Assembly: GCF_016522075.1 (NCBI RefSeq)
Contig: NZ_JAEHFW010000002.1
Coordinates: forward strand, 124,001-188,000
Source: Mucilaginibacter segetis
GTDB lineage: Bacteria; Bacteroidota; Bacteroidia; Sphingobacteriales; Sphingobacteriaceae
DNA length: 64,000 nucleotides
Direction: 5' to 3'
The notes beneath the pieces were generated by a model. The model searched no databases. It was not told where the DNA came from and worked only from the letters and a program-made list of their open reading frames with translations. The position numbers were made by a program, and so were the translations under genes. Positions 8,877-17,896 of this stretch are shown here, in pieces. Numbering within the stretch: position 1 is the first letter of the stretch; each line of letters starts with the position of its first letter.

Positions 8877-9890
8877 TTATTTCCTGAGCGTTTTACCCGC
8901 TAATAAAAATCCAACAGCTAATCCGGCTAATGCAACGGCCCCCCAACTTAATGCCTCATGACTTGCTGCCCAAAACTGCGGACTAAAGTCCCATGATTTA
9001 GCATCAAAGTCACCGTGGGCGCCATGGTCGCCCGGCAGGGGTTTATACAAATTATTTTTACGTGCGGGATCCTTTGCTTCATCGGTCTGCTGTCCTTTAA
9101 AACCGGTTTTTGCAAGGTAATGATCTAACCATCCCGGAATAAATTTATTCCCCAAAATGGTTTGCACGGTAGGATATCCCACAAAAGCTTCGCGTTTGTA
9201 ATTCCGGGCTACCTCCACTATGGCTTTTGCCGCCACTTCCGGTTCATATATCCGGCCCATTGGTTTGGGTTTATTGGGTAAATAGCTTTTAACAAATCCA
9301 AACTGAGTGGTATTCATGGCGGGTAATTGTACCATGCTCAGTTTTATATTACTCTTATCATGTATCAACTCAGCCCTTAATGATTCAAAAAAACCATGTA
9401 TACCGTGTTTAGCGCCGCAATAGGCTGATTGCAGCGGAATACCCCGGTACGCGAGGGCTGATCCGATTAAAATAATTGTACCCTTATTTCGCGGCAGCAT
9501 ATATTTTAAAGCTGCCTGTGTACCATAAACCTGCCCCAGATAAGTTACATCTGTTACACGTTTAAAATCTGCCGATTCGATTTGTTTCAGCGGACCGAAG
9601 ACACTCACCATAGCATTATTAACCCAGATATCAATAGGCCCCAGTTCATTTTCAATAGCTTGTGCTGCGGCCTCTACCTGTGCAGCATCGCCAACATCAG
9701 TTGGATACGCTTTGGCTTTGCCGCCCGCCTGTTCTACTTCTTTTACAGCTGCGTTTAAACCATCTTCGCCGCGTGCTAATAAAGCCACTGTTGCACCTTG
9801 TGCGGCAAATTCGCGCACTATAGACCGCCCCAACCCGGCAGAAGCACCGGTAATCACTACTATTTTGTTTTTAAGATCCTGTTCTTTCAT
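8877..9890 (-). CDS. Short-chain dehydrogenase/reductase with C-terminal membrane anchor
   Basis: This is a classical SDR with the NAD(P)-binding TGASAGLG at 14-21, NNAMV at 91-95, and a catalytic Ser144, Tyr157 and Lys161 (YCGAKHG). The first 260 residues form the Rossmann fold. An extra C-terminal part ends in a hydrophobic segment (about 313-332, GAVALAGLAVGFLLAG) followed by KTLRK, which predicts a cytoplasmic enzyme held on the membrane. The substrate is unknown. It is the first gene of the respiratory operon, only 2 nt before coxB, so a link to quinone-level redox metabolism is possible but unproven. Confidence 0.88.
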   Translation of the reverse strand: MKEQDLKNKIVVITGASAGLGRSIVREFAAQGATVALLARGEDGLNAAVKEVEQAGGKAKAYPTDVGDAAQVEAAAQAIENELGPIDIWVNNAMVSVFGPLKQIESADFKRVTDVTYLGQVYGTQAALKYMLPRNKGTIILIGSALAYRGIPLQSAYCGAKHGIHGFFESLRAELIHDKSNIKLSMVQLPAMNTTQFGFVKSYLPNKPKPMGRIYEPEVAAKAIVEVARNYKREAFVGYPTVQTILGNKFIPGWLDHYLAKTGFKGQQTDEAKDPARKNNLYKPLPGDHGAHGDFDAKSWDFSPQFWAASHEALSWGAVALAGLAVGFLLAGKTLRK

Positions 9891-9964
9891 ATTTGTATTA
9901 TTATATATCGCTCATATGCAGTAAAAAATCCCTGGCGTATGTCACTAATGATACACAAGCTTCC

Positions 9965-10004
9965 GATATTCATTAAGCCCTGTATTAACCCAGAGATATT
10001 CATT
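9965..10004. repeat. Pair of direct repeats GATATTCATT upstream of the SDR-oxidase operon
   Basis: The decamer GATATTCATT occurs at 9965-9974 and again at 9995-10004, 30 bp start to start, in the 184-bp gap between the GH15 gene and the SDR gene. It could be a regulator site for the respiratory operon or chance in AT-rich DNA. No exact TAnnTTTG box was found in the gap. Confidence 0.3.
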
Positions 10005-10074
10005 CACTATTATTTACTACACATTATTTAAAAGATAGTTCTGTTAATTTTTAGATAAATATTTCGCGGGAATA

Positions 10075-11931
10075 CTAATCAATGCTATTCCCCGGATCGT
10101 TTAATTGCTTATCTAAATTAATAGCTGCACTAATTAAACCCAGATGGGTGAATGCCTGGGGAAAATTACCAAGATGTTCCCCACTGAAACCTAACTGCTC
10201 GGCATACAAGCCCAGGTGATTGGCATATCCCAGCATTTTTTCGAAATACAGTCGTGCTTTTTCCAGTTGTCCTGCCATACTCAAACATTCTATAAACCAA
10301 AAAGTACACATAGAAAATGTGCCTTCCTGTCCTTTCAGTCCGTCAACACCACTTTCGCTATGATAGCGGTAAACCAAAAAATCATCAACCAATCGCTGCT
10401 CTATTAAATGCATGGTACTCAGCCAGCGCGGATCGTTTGCGGAAATAAATCCTACAAGCGGCATCATCAAAGTAGCCGCATCTACTACATCTGCGCCACT
10501 GTATTGAACAAATGCTTGCAGTTCGTCGTTCCAAAAATCCTTGTGTATGGTGTTAAAAATAATATCGCGTTGCTTATGCCAATCCTCATTAAACGGATAG
10601 GAATGATTATTTGCTATTTTAATTGCCCTGTCAAAAGCAACCCAACACATTAAGCGCGAATAAATAAAGTTTTTCTTTCCGCCGCGCACCTCCCATATGC
10701 CGTCATCTTTCTTTTTCCAGTTTTTAGCCAGCCAATCTATTTGAGCTGACAGATTTTGCCATAACTCATAAGATACCTGTACGCCTTCACGATCATACAA
10801 ATACACGGCATCCAGTAACTCCCCGTAAATATCCAACTGCAGTTGCTTATATGCGGCATTTCCTATCCTAACGGGAGCCGATTTTTTGTACCCCTCAAAG
10901 GATTTTAGAACAGTTTCTTTAATATTCTTATCCCCGTTCATGCAATACATGATCTGCAGGTTAGTTTTTTGCTTCAGATCAAAACATTTATGTTCAACCC
11001 AATCAATAAAACTACCCGCTTCTTTGGTGTAACCCAAACGGAGTAAACAATATACACTGAAAGAGGCATCCCTTATCCAGGTAAAGCGGTAATCCCAATT
11101 ACGGCCGCCGCCTATGGCTTCGGGTAAAGAAAATGTAGGCGCCGCCACCAATGATCCATGTTTCCAGGAAGTTAACAGCTTAAGCGTTAATGCCGAGCGC
11201 ATTACTATTTCGCGCCAGCGGCCATTATAGGTAGATTGTTGTATCCAGTTTTTCCAATAATGAATATTATCTTTCAGGCTTTTGGTAACCCAGTTAGTGA
11301 TATGCTCATATTCCGGAGTATTTTTACTTGTATGGATGAGAATAAAATCGGCAGATTCGCCGGCTTTTAAGGTGAATGATGCTACTGCATCCGATTTATT
11401 TACATTAATATCAACATTGCTGATTAACCTGATATCGAGGTCGGCCTCCGGGCAGGAAAAAATGATTTCTTTTCCATTTTTTTGGTGTACAACATGGTTG
11501 CTCCTGCCATAATTGAACCGGGGCGAGCAAACAAGGCGGTAAGTAACCGAGCCCTTTACAGTAGTAACGCGCCTTACAAGCTCATTACCCCGGTTAAGTT
11601 CCTGTACGGGCATAAAATCAGTTAACTCTCCAATGCCATCGTCTGATAGAAAGCGGGTAAGTAAAATATTTGTTTCCGGCAGGTATAATTGTTTGGTTTT
11701 ATATTTTCTATCCTCAGGTCCGAGACGAAAAGAGCCTCCTTTTTCCTTATCAAGCAAAGCGGCAAATATAGAGGGGGAATCAAAGTCGGGAAAACACATA
11801 AAATCGATGGCTCCGTTTAAATCCACCAATGCAACAGTATTGAGGTCTCCGATCATCCCATGATCTCCGATCGGAACATAATGCGAATGAACTTGCGTGT
11901 TATCCATTTCACCATTAATTGTTTTCTTCAT
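10075..11931 (-). CDS. GH15 family glycoside hydrolase (glucoamylase/trehalase-like)
   Basis: This is a soluble 618-aa GH15 protein, a family that hydrolyses alpha-glucosides such as maltodextrins or trehalose with inversion. The N-terminal beta-domain opens with GDHGMIGDLNTVALVDLNG, typical of the bacterial glucoamylase-like group. Barrel motifs seen are GGRNWDYRFTWIRDA, PVRIGNAAYKQLQLDIYGE and, near the C-terminus, AEQLG...LGNFPQAFTHLGL. These contain the expected catalytic carboxylates. There is no signal peptide, so it probably acts in the cytoplasm, for example on storage glucan or trehalose. The start at 11931 is kept; an ATG eight codons later is also possible. It is separated from the next operon by 184 bp and is probably an independent unit. 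Confidence 0.9.
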   Translation of the reverse strand: MKKTINGEMDNTQVHSHYVPIGDHGMIGDLNTVALVDLNGAIDFMCFPDFDSPSIFAALLDKEKGGSFRLGPEDRKYKTKQLYLPETNILLTRFLSDDGIGELTDFMPVQELNRGNELVRRVTTVKGSVTYRLVCSPRFNYGRSNHVVHQKNGKEIIFSCPEADLDIRLISNVDINVNKSDAVASFTLKAGESADFILIHTSKNTPEYEHITNWVTKSLKDNIHYWKNWIQQSTYNGRWREIVMRSALTLKLLTSWKHGSLVAAPTFSLPEAIGGGRNWDYRFTWIRDASFSVYCLLRLGYTKEAGSFIDWVEHKCFDLKQKTNLQIMYCMNGDKNIKETVLKSFEGYKKSAPVRIGNAAYKQLQLDIYGELLDAVYLYDREGVQVSYELWQNLSAQIDWLAKNWKKKDDGIWEVRGGKKNFIYSRLMCWVAFDRAIKIANNHSYPFNEDWHKQRDIIFNTIHKDFWNDELQAFVQYSGADVVDAATLMMPLVGFISANDPRWLSTMHLIEQRLVDDFLVYRYHSESGVDGLKGQEGTFSMCTFWFIECLSMAGQLEKARLYFEKMLGYANHLGLYAEQLGFSGEHLGNFPQAFTHLGLISAAINLDKQLNDPGNSID

Positions 11932-12196
11932 ATTTCAGAAACAAAAACTTATGGCGCTTGTGTTACCCTGCCCGGAAAAAAATCAATACAATACAATTGC
12001 TTAACACCTATAAACAAATGTGGCGATTGCTATATTAAGAGGCAAAACCCGCAAAGAGAGTTTAATGCGTTTTGTCTTCATAAATTAAATTTTAGCAGGT
12101 GTGCTTGCGGACAGATCAGCATATGGTAAGTTACTTTTTTAATAGTATTGACTTGCTACCCCGTATGTTGTTAACCTGTCGTTGATATATAAAAGG

Positions 12197-14446
12197 TTAT
12201 AGATAGATCTCATCCATTTCTGTATGGTATTTTTTATAGAGCTTTTGCGCTTCTGTTATTGAGCTACCATGAGTTTTATCCGTATAGGTTTCATGACTAT
12301 TAACCCAATTCCATTCCCAGTGAGTAATATCGGTTTCAAATTGTTTTTGATCTATTGGCTTTTGCAGGGCCATTTGTGCGTTAACATATTTAAAATATTG
12401 TTCCCAGCGTGGTTTATAAAATCCACTTATCATACCAGCCCACTGCTTGCTTGCATACTCATGCAAGGTAGCTTTTTCATCGCCCCAAAGTGTGATCAGA
12501 TCGCGGGCGTTTTTTTCGAAAAGATCCTTTTCATCAGGCGTGGCACCCCACTTACGGGCATCATTTAGCCATTTCCCCAATAAAAAATCTTTTCTTGTGC
12601 CTAACAAATTATCCACATCATCTAAGATCATCAAAAACTTATCACTTAATATTTTGAATTTCTTTTGATCATGCTCCGCATAAGCTGCTGCAAACTGCCG
12701 CTGTATGGTATCAGCATAATTCACCAACGCCTGCCTGGTTACATCTACCATATCATACTGAAAGCCATCACTACTTTTTAGTTTTGATGACGCTTTTACT
12801 AAGTAACCCCAAGCGGGATAAAAGTCCTTTGGCGCATAATTCTTATGCGGTCGGGTCCCTCCGGTGAGCGCAGCCATAGTTGGACGCCCTGTAATAATAG
12901 ATTCGGGGCCGCCCTGCATAATTCCGCCTGTGTAAACGGTATGATGTAAAATTTCCCACGCTTTATCTGCATATTGATTTTTACTTCCGTATCGCCTCCA
13001 TGCATATCCCTTTAACCATTCCGCAGCATCAATAGGTTGATCAGTCCATGCATTTTCAAGCATCAGCTCATACATCACAGGGTTTTGTTCAATAGCTTCA
13101 GGTGTGAGGCCAATACCACTAATTTTATTAGCTTCAGGGCTTTTTAACGCCTTTGCCGGTTCCTGTGCAACAACATCCATACGGCCGTACATACTAATAT
13201 TACCGCCAAAATTAAGCAGCATACACCATATCCATGGTTTTCCGTAGTAGGCATTGTTGGTTTTCCAAACCGGATGGTTTTCGCTCCAAAGATCAAGTAT
13301 GATCATGCGGTCATCGGGTACAGCATTCAGCAATGCCTTTACCTGTTTGGGATGCCAGAACTTAGGGTCATGATAAAATAACCAGCCCTGCATTATCCAG
13401 TGGGCATCCTTATCCGCTTTGAGCATAGACTGGTAAACTTTGCCCGTAATATTATCCAGATAAAGTGAATCATTTGAGGGCGGTATCATCTCATTAAAAG
13501 TATCAGCTGTGTAATAATGATCGGTACCAAAAGTTTTGATCTCTTCATCCAGAAACTTTTTGCCCACCACGGTAAACATCGGGTCATCCGGATCTAAAAC
13601 ATAGGCCGGAGAAAAGGTACTCCATTTTGTTTTTTTAAGTTTTGACTCCGGATATCTTGTCTGAAATGCCGACGGCACATGGCCGGTAAACGACGGTAGT
13701 ATTGGTGTCATACCAAATCCGCGCTCCTGGGCCAATATTTTTTTCTGTAATTCCTCCTGTCCGGTAATTATACTCTGCGGCAACGGGCCTCCCCAGCCAT
13801 CCAAATTGCCCATCCAAAACCAGTTGAAATATGCCGGGCCGCTAAAAAAGCTGGCCAAATCATCGTCGGTAAAATTCAGGCTCTTGTAAACCCGTTGCCA
13901 GATAGCGTTTTGCCCGGTAATAGCAAGCGGCATATTAATGCCATTTAAAGCCATCCAGTCTATCTCCCACTGCCATCTGTCCCAATTCCACCAGCTCATT
14001 GTATAGTTAAAGGTGCAATAGTTAAAATAATAGCGGTACTTGTAAGGGGATACACGCCTTACTTTAGAAGGAACAACAGGTAACCTTTTAGGCAGGTTAA
14101 GATTTGTACCATTCCAGCTGATATCGCAATGCGCATAATTTTTAAGATAATAGTTAAGGCTGCTGGCGATGGATATGCCATTATTACCGCTTAAAATGAT
14201 CTTGTTACCGCTTGATTCAAGCTCAAAAACATCTTTATCATTATCCTTTGGGATAAATTTTATCTGAAATTCCGCTGCGTGTTTCGGAACTATACGCTTT
14301 ATTAATGCATAAACCGCAGCAGAACTGTCGTTCACATTAATATGGCCGGTTATTTTTACGTTAGCTGCGTAAACAGCATTCTGCAAAATTGAGCCTATAA
14401 AAAACGCGCAAATTATTACGCAGTGAAATATTCTTTGTTTTTTCAT
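12197..14446 (-). CDS. Alpha-N-acetylglucosaminidase, GH89 (NAGLU-type)
   Basis: This is a secreted exo-enzyme that removes terminal alpha-linked GlcNAc, as human NAGLU does on heparan sulfate. Residues 1-28 are a signal peptide ending VYA. The NAGLU N-terminal domain (about 30-115), the TIM barrel (about 130-470) and the all-helical C-terminal domain (about 470-745) are in order. The catalytic Glu pair is visible: Glu319 in DTFNEMIPP and Glu389 in LDLWSENHP. The length of 749 aa is normal. It begins 3 nt after the stop of the EEP-family gene, so the two form one operon. Its presence tells us that the PUL 1 substrate probably carries alpha-GlcNAc. Confidence 0.94.
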   Translation of the reverse strand: MKKQRIFHCVIICAFFIGSILQNAVYAANVKITGHINVNDSSAAVYALIKRIVPKHAAEFQIKFIPKDNDKDVFELESSGNKIILSGNNGISIASSLNYYLKNYAHCDISWNGTNLNLPKRLPVVPSKVRRVSPYKYRYYFNYCTFNYTMSWWNWDRWQWEIDWMALNGINMPLAITGQNAIWQRVYKSLNFTDDDLASFFSGPAYFNWFWMGNLDGWGGPLPQSIITGQEELQKKILAQERGFGMTPILPSFTGHVPSAFQTRYPESKLKKTKWSTFSPAYVLDPDDPMFTVVGKKFLDEEIKTFGTDHYYTADTFNEMIPPSNDSLYLDNITGKVYQSMLKADKDAHWIMQGWLFYHDPKFWHPKQVKALLNAVPDDRMIILDLWSENHPVWKTNNAYYGKPWIWCMLLNFGGNISMYGRMDVVAQEPAKALKSPEANKISGIGLTPEAIEQNPVMYELMLENAWTDQPIDAAEWLKGYAWRRYGSKNQYADKAWEILHHTVYTGGIMQGGPESIITGRPTMAALTGGTRPHKNYAPKDFYPAWGYLVKASSKLKSSDGFQYDMVDVTRQALVNYADTIQRQFAAAYAEHDQKKFKILSDKFLMILDDVDNLLGTRKDFLLGKWLNDARKWGATPDEKDLFEKNARDLITLWGDEKATLHEYASKQWAGMISGFYKPRWEQYFKYVNAQMALQKPIDQKQFETDITHWEWNWVNSHETYTDKTHGSSITEAQKLYKKYHTEMDEIYL

Positions 14447-14449
14447 ATC

Positions 14450-15271
14450 TTATTTTATTTGATAAACCGCTATAACCGGACGATGATCTGATGCATAAGT
14501 TTCCGGAATAACCCGGTGATCTGTAACAGGCCATTGTTCGTTTTTTAGCGCGATATAATCAATCGTTTTATCAGGATTTATTTGGGGTATGGTATACGGG
14601 CAGCCACTTACACAACTGCGCCTGAAATATTGATCAAGTATTTGTATGGTTTGTTGTGATGGCGCGCTGTTAAAATCGCCGGTGATTATAACAGGTGTGT
14701 GGGTTTTATTAAATTCCCTCATTATTCTCCCTACCTGTACTATACGATTCCCGTCGGCATGCTGTGCATCCAAATGTGTATTCGCAAATATTAAATTGCC
14801 CTTGCCCGGAATATTTAACGTTACATAACAAAGTATGCGGGCCTCGCCATCCATTACCCGGGGCAGCGCAATCTGTTTTTCACTCCTAATAGGATACCGG
14901 CTCAAAATTGTAAGGCCGTATTCGCCACCATCATAATTTATCGCTTTAAAAAAGCGATAATGCATGCCTGTTTTTTGCGCGAGTATTGCTGCTTCGTTAA
15001 TATTTCCGGAACGTGCGGTGCCGTTGTCTACTTCCTGTATACCTACCAGATCGGGTGCCTGCTTGTTTATAACTCCGGCAATAGTGTCTACATTAATAAT
15101 TCCTTCAGCAGCATTTGATGGTGGATTAGCGTGATGAATATTATAAGTCATCACCTTTAATTTATTATCCGCCATTCCGGCGCTTTTGAATTTCGTAGTC
15201 CTTTCAGAACATGATGTCAATGCTGATACAGCCAGCATCATATTTATTATATATTTACCCTTCAGATGCAT
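14450..15271 (-). CDS. Endonuclease/exonuclease/phosphatase-family lipoprotein
   Basis: This protein has the four-layer EEP fold. Motifs are MTYNIHH, GIQEVDNG, LSRYPI, ANTHLDAQ, ITGDFNSAPSQ and the final SDHRP, so the metal and catalytic residues are intact. Such secreted proteins may cleave phosphodiesters or phosphate esters, and the exact substrate cannot be read from sequence. The frame extends to 15328, but the ATG at 15271 (MHLKGKYIIN) gives a clean lipoprotein signal with lipobox ALTSC, so I chose it. It is the first gene of an operon with GH89. In a PUL it could remove a phosphodiester substituent from the glycan; that is a guess. Confidence 0.85.
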   Translation of the reverse strand: MHLKGKYIINMMLAVSALTSCSERTTKFKSAGMADNKLKVMTYNIHHANPPSNAAEGIINVDTIAGVINKQAPDLVGIQEVDNGTARSGNINEAAILAQKTGMHYRFFKAINYDGGEYGLTILSRYPIRSEKQIALPRVMDGEARILCYVTLNIPGKGNLIFANTHLDAQHADGNRIVQVGRIMREFNKTHTPVIITGDFNSAPSQQTIQILDQYFRRSCVSGCPYTIPQINPDKTIDYIALKNEQWPVTDHRVIPETYASDHRPVIAVYQIK

Positions 15272-15400
15272 TACTGTTTTTATTTTATTATTGATCAGAC
15301 ATAATCTGCATTTAAGCATATAATCCATTAATACAATTGGCTGGTTTCTATAAAGGTAATTTATAAATCATTTATATTAATGCCTTGCAATATCAATAAT

Positions 15401-15434
15401 AATAAAGTCCATGCTTTTCATAATAAATTCTATC
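15401..15434 (+). promoter_or_regulatory. Operator copy A of the PUL 1 direct-repeat motif
   Basis: Half-sites TCCAT (15408-15412) and TCTAT (15429-15433) lie exactly 21 bp apart. The 34-bp stretch differs from copy B at 17753 in only about three positions. It sits between the PL8 gene and the EEP-GH89 operon. Unlike the other copies it points away from the gene it should control (EEP, minus strand), and I find no -7 box at the expected distance. Recognition by the AraC regulator is inferred from similarity. Confidence 0.6.
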
Positions 15435-15518
15435 ATGTAATGTCATGATCAGCGTTCAGGAGATGAGTAAGCGGAAAAACATGTACAAACGTCCGCTGAT
15501 CTCATGTAATTCTTTTTC

Positions 15519-17549
15519 TTAAATATTAATAGAGATGGTAGAGCCATCTGCCGGTAACTTTATTGCTATTTCTCTGTTATTGAGTTTAAGGCGCACCTCG
15601 TTTCCCTTATGCAACGGATCGCTGATAAACAATTTTTCTTTATTGATAACTATCAGGCACGGGTGGTTTGTGCTTATGTTATATCTTCCTATTTTTTGGG
15701 TTGAAGGCGAAAAAAAAGCTGCAAATATTACACCGTCAGTAAATATTACAGACTGACATTTTTTATTGTTTGAGCTTATTTGAAAACCCGGATCTTTAAC
15801 TATTCTATTTACCTCTGCAGTATTTTTTGCTGAAGCTATTACATAGCCTGTAGATTGTGGCTTTTTACTTGGTAAATGATCAAGCTGTAATAAAAAAACT
15901 GTGTCGGTAAGTATTTTATTTGATGCAGACCTGTTAATGGATGACCAGCTGCCTTTTACATGCTTAACTTCCAATGTCATTACAGACGGATAAACAGGAA
16001 TATATGCAAACCCTGAGTGAAACACCCACTTAGTGTTCTTTAAATGAGATATGCCTTCTTTTGGCTTACTTTGTTCGTAAATGTTGACATTGCCTCTGTA
16101 CCGGCATTGATCTAATACAGTAAAGCAATCAGTAGCAGCCTCGCCAAACATAAGGTTAGCTATTAAACAAAGCATAATGTTTTTATGACTGATCCATACT
16201 TTATGGGCAGTTATGCTTTTCCCGGAGTTTCCCAACGCATAATCCATCGCACTTATTCCGGAAGTTCCATCACCTGTTCCGCCATTGTATTCTTTTTTAA
16301 TAATACTTAAATGGCCACTTGCAGAGTTAGTTATTCCCGGCAGCTTATTCCAATCCCAAAACGGCATTAAATCATCATACTCTTGCCCGTCATGCAATAA
16401 AAATTGGTTCCCAGCATTAAGTAATCTTCCTTTTAAATTCTCCCCGTTTATTGATTCTGTTTCCAGCGTTCGTTCAGATATTGTTTTTAAAAGAAAACTA
16501 TAATTTTTTGTGTGATAAGCTGAGAAATCGGAATAAGGAAAATTCCTGTAACCAAGCAATTGCTGGCCCCTGTTTTCCTGCTGTTTCTTAATTTGCCGAA
16601 ATAAAGCGGCGTAATTTGGTCTGAGTTGTGTAAGCAGTGGAATTAAATCTAACATATCGGCCGATTTTAGCATTCCCTGTCTGCTTACCGCCCTGTCAAC
16701 TGTACCGGGTACGGTATAAATTCCTCTGCTCATCCATTGCCACCCGTTTTTGATCAAATCAATCAGTAGGTCAATTTTTACATCGGGGAAGGCCCATTTA
16801 GTTCCTCTCAACATCCATGCAATTCGTATATTATTACGTAAGTAAGCATTGCCATAATGATAAATCTGCAATCGTGCACCGTGCTGATGGAAACTGTAAT
16901 CAGGCATAATCCCCTCTTTTGTCCCTATTTTAATTTCATTTAAAATATGTTTACGGCAATTTTTCATCAGCACGCTATTGTTGCTCAATAAACCGTAGAA
17001 GAAACCCAACTCGGCAGACCATGTTAAATTAGCACCGGTTCCGGCTACCTTAAACTGGTTCAGCACTTCCATTGCATCTTTGAACTGACGATTTGCGAGA
17101 CTGTCCTGAAGCAGCACCAATATATCGCGCATTAACATGGGTACCCCAATTTCATTAAACCACCAATTAGAGTTAGCGTATCTTTTATTTAACCAATGAT
17201 CAAGGCTACGGTCTATAACGACCTTCAATTCTGAAGAATGGTAATTTGTTGATAATGGATTGGCCCAGGCTAAAGAAAGATAACGCACCCTGTCCAGATG
17301 ATCGCCTGTTTGCCAATAAGCATTTGCATTACTTTCATAATTGATATCCGGCCATTGTCCGTATTTATTTAATGAAGTTTGGAGTGTATTAACTTTTTGA
17401 TCCTCGGTTTTAATATTATCTGTTAAGTATTGCTTATAACGCTCTATTATCACTTGATTTTGTGCCAATGCCTGATCGGGCAGAAACCTTAAAAAGACGA
17501 TCAACAACAAAAATAATATCTTATTAGAAACGGGAAATTCACCTCTCAT
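15519..17549 (-). CDS. Polysaccharide lyase family 8 (hyaluronate/chondroitin/xanthan lyase-like)
   Basis: This secreted lyase should cleave uronic-acid-containing polysaccharide by beta-elimination. A hydrophobic signal segment lies at 10-30 (ends ALAQ). The N-terminal alpha/alpha toroid (about 35-350) carries the PL8 residues: Asn174 in TGANLTW, His223 in SFHQHG, Tyr232 in HYGNAY, and Arg286/Arg290 in VDRAVSR. C-terminal beta-sandwich domains complete a 676-aa protein, a little short but within the family range. Family members act on hyaluronan, chondroitin, xanthan side chains or other glucuronides, so the target is not resolved here. It is transcribed divergently from the CE7-like gene across a 347-bp region that carries operator B. 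Confidence 0.88.
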   Translation of the reverse strand: MRGEFPVSNKILFLLLIVFLRFLPDQALAQNQVIIERYKQYLTDNIKTEDQKVNTLQTSLNKYGQWPDINYESNANAYWQTGDHLDRVRYLSLAWANPLSTNYHSSELKVVIDRSLDHWLNKRYANSNWWFNEIGVPMLMRDILVLLQDSLANRQFKDAMEVLNQFKVAGTGANLTWSAELGFFYGLLSNNSVLMKNCRKHILNEIKIGTKEGIMPDYSFHQHGARLQIYHYGNAYLRNNIRIAWMLRGTKWAFPDVKIDLLIDLIKNGWQWMSRGIYTVPGTVDRAVSRQGMLKSADMLDLIPLLTQLRPNYAALFRQIKKQQENRGQQLLGYRNFPYSDFSAYHTKNYSFLLKTISERTLETESINGENLKGRLLNAGNQFLLHDGQEYDDLMPFWDWNKLPGITNSASGHLSIIKKEYNGGTGDGTSGISAMDYALGNSGKSITAHKVWISHKNIMLCLIANLMFGEAATDCFTVLDQCRYRGNVNIYEQSKPKEGISHLKNTKWVFHSGFAYIPVYPSVMTLEVKHVKGSWSSINRSASNKILTDTVFLLQLDHLPSKKPQSTGYVIASAKNTAEVNRIVKDPGFQISSNNKKCQSVIFTDGVIFAAFFSPSTQKIGRYNISTNHPCLIVINKEKLFISDPLHKGNEVRLKLNNREIAIKLPADGSTISINI

Positions 17550-17752
17550 AAACTGTTTTAAAATTTATCCTTTTAATTTCTTTTCAGCCGCGGGGTATTC
17601 AAATCTCATAAATTATTATGCAGACGCGGTATACGCCCTTTAGAACAGAATGCTCCTACTTATATCGGTATATAATCCATCAATGTTATTAAACCAATCG
17701 CTATAAAATTAATTTATAAATCTTTACCTTAACAAAACGCAGCTAAAATCAT

Positions 17753-17786
17753 AATAAAATCCATCCTTTTCGTAATAAATTCTATC
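17753..17786 (+). promoter_or_regulatory. Operator copy B of the PUL 1 direct-repeat motif (before CE7-araC)
   Basis: Half-sites TCCAT (17760-17764) and TCTAT (17781-17785) are 21 bp apart and point towards the CE7-like gene and the AraC gene behind it. The near half-site ends 23 bp before the start of a -7-like box at 17808. If the AraC protein binds here it controls its own gene. Confidence 0.72.
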
Positions 17787-17807
17787 CGATACCTATTTAA
17801 AATGCCG

Positions 17808-17815
17808 CATATTTG
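17808..17815 (+). promoter_or_regulatory. Predicted -7 box for the CE7-araC transcript
   Basis: CATATTTG matches the Bacteroidota -7 consensus TAnnTTTG at five of its six fixed positions. It is placed 23 bp beyond operator B, almost the same spacing as at the other operators. The transcript would start near 17822, leaving a leader of about 75 nt. Confidence 0.45.
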
Positions 17816-17896
17816 AATTTATGGGATATTGACAGACTTGTTTACATTCAGTATTAATATCCATAGCAGTTAAAACCGCCGTAATAAATTTTATTC

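Larger units (their letters stand above)
17550..17896. other. Divergent intergenic region between PL8 and the CE7-araC pair
   Basis: This 347-bp AT-rich region holds operator copy B (17753-17786), a -7-like box before the CE7 gene (17808-17815) and a degenerate second copy (TCCAT at 17676, GCTAT at 17700, spacing 24). A partial motif TAATAAATTTTATTC lies immediately before the CE7 start. I find no exact -7 box for PL8 on the minus strand and no small gene. Confidence 0.6.

Noticed and set aside
11860..12129. 89-codon plus-strand frame in the GH15/GH89 gap
   Set aside because: It is cysteine-rich without a pattern and overlaps the start of the GH15 gene. No promoter or family supports it.
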